A stretch of DNA of 9,105 nucleotides from Clostridia bacterium (lineage in GTDB: Bacteria > Bacillota > Clostridia > Oscillospirales > Ruminococcaceae): contig QKDG01000032.1 in NCBI GenBank assembly GCA_003246805.1, positions 1 to 9,105 of the forward strand, written 5' to 3'. The notes under the pieces were generated by a model, which worked only from the letters and a program-made list of their open reading frames with translations, had not been told where the DNA came from and searched no databases. Both the position numbers and the translations under genes were made by a program. Below are positions 5,505-9,105 of the stretch, piece after piece; the first letter of the stretch is position 1; each line of letters begins with the position of its first letter.

Positions 5505-8188
5505 ACATCATCAACAAATTTACATTGCAAACCTTAATAAAAAACCGAACAAGAACAATTGTAACTATTATCGGCATAATATTATCTGCTGCTATGTTTA
5601 CTGCTGTTACTACCTTTGGTTCAAGCCTTTTAATCTTTATACAGAATTTTTCGATAAATGCAAACGGAAAGTGGCATGCTTTTTACTATGATATGACAGA
5701 AAGCCAGTATAAATCGCTAACAGAAAACAGCCAGATAAGCAATAGTTTTTCTTTGCAAAACATAGGATATGCAAAAATTGACACTTTCGAAAATGAACAT
5801 AAGCCTTATCTATTTATAGGTGGTGCTGATAAAAAATTCTTTGACAATATGCCTGTAAAACTAACAAGTGGCAGGCTGCCTGAAAAGGAAAATGAAATTA
5901 TTATACCAGAGCATTTATATGAAAATGGTGGTGTCAAGCTTTCTATTAACGATGTTTTGACGCTTGAAGTAGGCGACAGATTTTTAAATGAAACCAAACT
6001 TAATCAGTCATCCTCTCTTTTCACAGAAGAAGATAGTGAAAAGGAAGAATTAAGAATCAGTGGAATAAAAACCTATACAGTTGTTGGATTTTATAGCCGC
6101 CCCAGCTTTGAACAATACTCTGCACCAGGCTATACAGCACTGACTGTCGCAACATTAAATAGCTCACTAACATCAGATGTGTACTTTGAAATTAGTAATC
6201 CTAATGAAATTTTTGATTTTTTAGAAAATAATTATACTGATTTACAGGCGAAAACAAATTCAGATTATCTAACTTCTTTGGGAGTAAACAGAAATGATAA
6301 TTTTCAGCCTGTTTTGTACAGCCTTTTAAGCATTTTAATTGGAATAATTATGCTTGGCTCAATTTCGCTGATTTACAACAGCTTTTCAATCTCGGTCAAT
6401 GAACGTACGCGGCAGTTTGGCTTGCTTTCATCAATTGGTGCAACAAAAAGGCAACTCAGAAAAAGTGTGCTTTTTGAGGGTGTGGTAATTTGTTTAATTG
6501 GCATTCCTCTTGGTTTACTATCTGGAATATTTGGAATGAGTATTACTTTTAGTTTACTCAGAAACACTCTTTCACTTATTACATACGGTATACAGGATGT
6601 CGCTTTAGAATATCATGCTTCTTGGCAGGCACTTGTTATTGCAAGTATAGTTTGTTTTGTAACAGTCATGATTTCAGCATATATCCCCTCAAAACGTGCT
6701 ATCAAAGTTACTGCTATTGAGGCTATACGACAATCAAAGGATATCAAGCTAAAAGGGAAAAAGCTTAAAACTTCAAGGCTGACTTATTGGCTATTTGGGT
6801 TGGAAGGCTTGCTGGCTTCAAAAAACTTTAAAAGAAACAAAAAAAAATACAGGGCAACTGTTATCTCTTTATTTATAAGTGTTGTTCTTTTCATTTCAAC
6901 TTATAGCTTTTGCTATTATGTAACAAATGGTGTATCAAGTGTTTTTCAATATGATAACTATGACATTGCATATATTTATTTTCCTACGCAAGGCAATAAT
7001 GACAGCTCGCCTGACAGTGTTTACGAAAAGCTTTCCTCTGTTGAGGGGGTAACAACCTCGGGCTACGTTAATAGCAGCAGTATTACAGTAGATATCAGTT
7101 CTGATAATTTATCTGAAAGCTATTTAGAAATCCTGAAAAATGATGATTTCAGTTATATGACTAATGGTAATATAGTAACACTACCAGCATCAATTGAGTT
7201 TTTAGATGATAAATCGTATGAGGAATTCTTAAAAAACAATTCGCTCGATACATCAATTTATATGAACACAGAAAACCCCGTTGCCTTAATCTATGATGAA
7301 ATCACATTAGAATACAATGACAAATACTATAATTTTAATGTCTTTAAAAATAACCTTATTGATATTGAAACTCAAGTTGCCAAAAACATTGATGGATATA
7401 AATTTAGTTCCATTGTTACTGATAGCAACGGAGAGGAGTCCTATCAATATATTGATGAAAATATGAACACTAAGCTTATCCAAAAAAATGAGGCCGTTAA
7501 TAAAATTTCTTTAAAAACTGGAGAAATTATTGACACTCTCCCGGATTTTATTATTGCTGGCTATACTGTGACTTTAATATATCCATATAGCGCAATTGAC
7601 GGTTATTTCAAGGATATATTGGACTATCAACTACGCCAGAATCCAACAATAATAAAATTCAATACAAATGATTATAGAGCTGTATATAAAAATATGACAG
7701 AGCTTTCATCAACTATCGGATTGAATAAAACATATTTTGAAAACCATGCACAAATGGTAGAATCAAATAACGCTTATATTACTATTGTTTATGTTTTCAC
7801 TTATGGGTTTATTATTCTGATATCTTTGATTTCTGTCGCTAATGTGTTCAATACTATTTCGACTAATATAAGTTTGCGGAGATGCGAGTTTGCTATACTA
7901 AAATCAATTGGAATGACAAAACGCGGCTTTAACAAAATGATGAACTTTGAATGCCTTCTATATGGTATCAAAGGGTTGATTTACGGTATTCCTGTTGCTG
8001 TTTTAGTAACATATTTGATTTACAGGTCAATAATGCAGGGTATAGTAATGAGCTTTGTAATGCCATGGGAGTCAATTGCAATTTCAGTATTAAGCGTTTT
8101 TGCAGTAGTCTTCACAACAATGGTTTATGCGATGAATAAAATCAAAAAGGATAATCCTATCGATGCTATAAAAAATGAGAATTTGTAG
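5501..8188 (+). CDS. large FtsX-type ABC permease with two extracellular domains
   Basis: An 895-aa membrane partner of the preceding ATPase. It is a tandem duplication of a four-helix FtsX unit. Unit 1 has a helix at about 20-48, an extracellular domain 50-265 and helices near 270-295, 323-350 and 375-397. Unit 2 has a helix near 451-474, a larger extracellular domain about 475-755 and helices near 759-787, 817-842 and 857-879. Both units carry the cytoplasmic FtsX motif: ERTRQFGLLSSIGATKRQ at 301-318 and RRCEFAILKSIGMTKR at 793-808. Each ends with a similar segment (AIEAIRQSK at 405-413, PIDAIKNEN at 886-894). This eight-helix layout differs from BceB, which has ten helices and a single extracellular domain. 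The extracellular domains are rich in Asn, Ser, Asp and Tyr and probably bind or sense a ligand, or act mechanically outside the cell. The gene overlaps the ATPase gene by ATGA. Substrate unknown. Confidence 0.93.
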   Translation: MNIINKFTLQTLIKNRTRTIVTIIGIILSAAMFTAVTTFGSSLLIFIQNFSINANGKWHAFYYDMTESQYKSLTENSQISNSFSLQNIGYAKIDTFENEHKPYLFIGGADKKFFDNMPVKLTSGRLPEKENEIIIPEHLYENGGVKLSINDVLTLEVGDRFLNETKLNQSSSLFTEEDSEKEELRISGIKTYTVVGFYSRPSFEQYSAPGYTALTVATLNSSLTSDVYFEISNPNEIFDFLENNYTDLQAKTNSDYLTSLGVNRNDNFQPVLYSLLSILIGIIMLGSISLIYNSFSISVNERTRQFGLLSSIGATKRQLRKSVLFEGVVICLIGIPLGLLSGIFGMSITFSLLRNTLSLITYGIQDVALEYHASWQALVIASIVCFVTVMISAYIPSKRAIKVTAIEAIRQSKDIKLKGKKLKTSRLTYWLFGLEGLLASKNFKRNKKKYRATVISLFISVVLFISTYSFCYYVTNGVSSVFQYDNYDIAYIYFPTQGNNDSSPDSVYEKLSSVEGVTTSGYVNSSSITVDISSDNLSESYLEILKNDDFSYMTNGNIVTLPASIEFLDDKSYEEFLKNNSLDTSIYMNTENPVALIYDEITLEYNDKYYNFNVFKNNLIDIETQVAKNIDGYKFSSIVTDSNGEESYQYIDENMNTKLIQKNEAVNKISLKTGEIIDTLPDFIIAGYTVTLIYPYSAIDGYFKDILDYQLRQNPTIIKFNTNDYRAVYKNMTELSSTIGLNKTYFENHAQMVESNNAYITIVYVFTYGFIILISLISVANVFNTISTNISLRRCEFAILKSIGMTKRGFNKMMNFECLLYGIKGLIYGIPVAVLVTYLIYRSIMQGIVMSFVMPWESIAISVLSVFAVVFTTMVYAMNKIKKDNPIDAIKNENL

Positions 8189-8192
8189 AACA

Positions 8193-8222
8193 AACCCCTC
8201 TTATCATGTGATAAGAGGGGTT
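8193..8222. terminator. bidirectional terminator between convergent genes
   Basis: A perfect 14-bp inverted repeat (AACCCCTCTTATCA at 8193-8206, TGATAAGAGGGGTT at 8209-8222) lies 4 bases after the permease stop and 4 bases from the stop of the convergent minus-strand ATPase gene. The plus-strand transcript continues into TTGATTTTA and the minus-strand one into TTTGTT, so both tails are only moderately U-rich. Position and stem strength make it the shared terminator for both transcripts. Confidence 0.85.
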
Positions 8223-8226
8223 GATT

Positions 8227-8967
8227 TTATCTTTCAGAAGTTTTATAAACCTCACAAATTTCCTTAGTTTCGCCAACTGCTTTAACATTACCCTTTTCAA
8301 GCCAGACTACTCTGTCGCAAAGCCTTTCAATCTGGTCAATCGAGTGAGATACAATTAGGACGGTTGTTCCGCCGCTCATCATTTCGTTGATTCTTTTCTC
8401 ACATTTTTGTTGAAAAAGAAAATCACCAACTGAAAGAATTTCATCAACGATGAGAATATCAGGGCGGGTTATTGTAGCAATTGAAAATCCAAGCCTTGCT
8501 ATCATACCAGATGAAAAATTCTTTATTGCAACATCCTGAAAATCACGCAGCTCAGAAAATTCAATTATTTCGTCATATTTTTCAAGCATTGTTGCCTTTG
8601 AGTATCCTAAAACATATCCGTTTAAAAAAACATTTTCCCTTGCCGTCAAATCCATATCAAAACCAGCACCAAGCTCAATCAATGGGGAAATGCTGCCATT
8701 GGTTGTGACTTTTCCTGATGATGGCTTCAAAATACCAGAAACTATTTTTAGCATTGTGCTTTTGCCAGAACCATTAAGCCCTATTAAACCAACCACTTCA
8801 CCTGCTTTTATATTGACAGAAACGTTGTTTAACGCAATAAATTCATCAAACTTTAATTGCCTTTTTACGAATTTTATGAAATACTCTTTCAGGCTGTCTA
8901 CCTTCTCCTTAGGCATATTAAATTTCATAGTTATATTTTCAAGTGTTATAACATTTTCTACAAACAC
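8227..8967 (-). CDS. Wzt/TagH-type polysaccharide or teichoic acid exporter ATPase
   Basis: A 246-aa ATPase of the ABC-2 surface-polymer exporters (Wzt, RfbB, TagH, RgpD), which moves lipid-linked O-antigen-like polysaccharide, rhamnan or teichoic acid across the cytoplasmic membrane. Motifs are Walker A GLNGSGKST at 63-71, the family-specific ELGAGFDMDLTARENVFLNG segment at 98-117, a signature in the family's variant form FSSGM at 151-155, Walker B ILIVDE at 171-176 (Glu176) and H-loop His208. It ends soon after the core domain, so it lacks the C-terminal carbohydrate-binding domain of long Wzt proteins. The start is a GTG at 8965-8967 (minus strand), chosen because a strong AGGGGGAGGG ribosome binding site lies about 6 bases upstream; a start at the ATG of residue 14 would lack this. 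The permease gene ends 16 bases upstream, so the two form an operon. Confidence 0.94.
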   Translation of the reverse strand: MFVENVITLENITMKFNMPKEKVDSLKEYFIKFVKRQLKFDEFIALNNVSVNIKAGEVVGLIGLNGSGKSTMLKIVSGILKPSSGKVTTNGSISPLIELGAGFDMDLTARENVFLNGYVLGYSKATMLEKYDEIIEFSELRDFQDVAIKNFSSGMIARLGFSIATITRPDILIVDEILSVGDFLFQQKCEKRINEMMSGGTTVLIVSHSIDQIERLCDRVVWLEKGNVKAVGETKEICEVYKTSER

Positions 8968-8983
8968 AGCTTACCCTCCCCCT

Positions 8984-9105
8984 TTAAATATATAGAATGA
9001 ATTTGTCCTGAAATTTTCTGAATGTGAACAAACCTATTATCAGAGAAATCAGAGAAAATCCAATACAGACAACGTTCTGTTCAAAGGTAGGTAGGTTGCC
9101 ATACA
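8984..9105 (-). CDS. ABC-2 polysaccharide exporter permease (Wzm/TagG type), C-terminal end only
   Basis: On the minus strand an open frame runs from the window edge (first full codon at 9103-9101) to TAA at 8984-8986 and gives 39 residues. It begins YGNLPTFEQN, followed by a hydrophobic helix (VVCIGFSLISLIIGLFTF, about residues 11-28) and a basic, polar end (RKFQDKF). A final transmembrane helix followed by a short cytoplasmic F.K..D.F tail is typical of Wzm/TagG-type permeases. The stop lies 16 bases upstream of the GTG of the Wzt/TagH-type ATPase on the same strand, the usual permease-then-ATPase order. The fragment is short, so the call relies on this context as much as on sequence; the rest lies beyond 9105. 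Confidence 0.8.
   Translation of the reverse strand, partial: YGNLPTFEQNVVCIGFSLISLIIGLFTFRKFQDKFILYI

Noticed and set aside
8690..8995. A 101-codon plus-strand frame antisense to the Wzt/TagH-type ATPase.
   Set aside because: The minus-strand frame has complete ABC motifs and a strong ribosome binding site; the antisense product has no recognisable features.

Overview
The window looks like a piece of chromosome from a low-G+C, anaerobic Gram-positive bacterium, probably a gut Clostridia or Ruminococcus-type member of the Bacillota. This rests on the AT-rich DNA, the strong purine-rich ribosome binding sites, a consensus sigma-A-type promoter, a Firmicutes-style FtsX ABC transporter pair and a teichoic-acid/polysaccharide-type exporter. 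The species assignment is inference. No rRNA, tRNA, CRISPR array, transposase or phage gene was seen.

Layout from left to right. (1) Positions 1-1308 hold the C-terminal four-fifths or more of a sulfatase closely resembling E. coli YidJ; its N-terminus and catalytic Cys/Ser motif lie before the window. (2) Positions 1309-1526 are a gene-free gap with a perfect 10-bp hairpin, G-run/C-run sequence and two similar motifs at its ends, possibly a small dispersed element. (3) Positions 1527-3326 encode a complete ABC half-exporter with a fused membrane domain and ATPase. (4) Positions 3327-3734 are a 408-base gene-free stretch containing a consensus promoter inside an AT-rich dyad, followed by about 276 bases of leader with nested and competing inverted repeats. 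(5) Positions 3735-4589 encode a polytopic membrane protein of unknown function, probably DUF5692-like and richer in G+C than its neighbours, followed by a good intrinsic terminator. (6) Positions 4684-4789 form a regulatory region with several GTGAC/GTCAC half-sites and a TATAAT box. It drives a two-gene operon: a MacB/LolD-type ATPase (4821-5504) overlapping by 4 bases a large FtsX-type permease (5501-8188). (7) A perfect 14-bp hairpin at 8193-8222 separates this operon from two genes on the minus strand: a Wzt/TagH-type ATPase (8227-8967, GTG start) and, upstream of it, the C-terminal end of its ABC-2 permease (8984-9105), which runs off the window.

How the genes fit together. Three separate ABC systems lie close together, all apparently concerned with the cell envelope: a lipid/peptide/drug-type half-exporter, a mechanotransmission-type FtsX pair of the kind often linked to antimicrobial peptide or envelope stress, and a surface-polysaccharide or teichoic-acid exporter. 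The sulfatase suggests use of sulfated host or dietary compounds, but nothing here shows its substrate. The least explained part is the promoter, dyad and leader RNA upstream of the orphan membrane protein at 3327-4589. It is the best candidate in the window for something undescribed. All family assignments come from reading the proteins by eye and from memory of family motifs; no database search was run.
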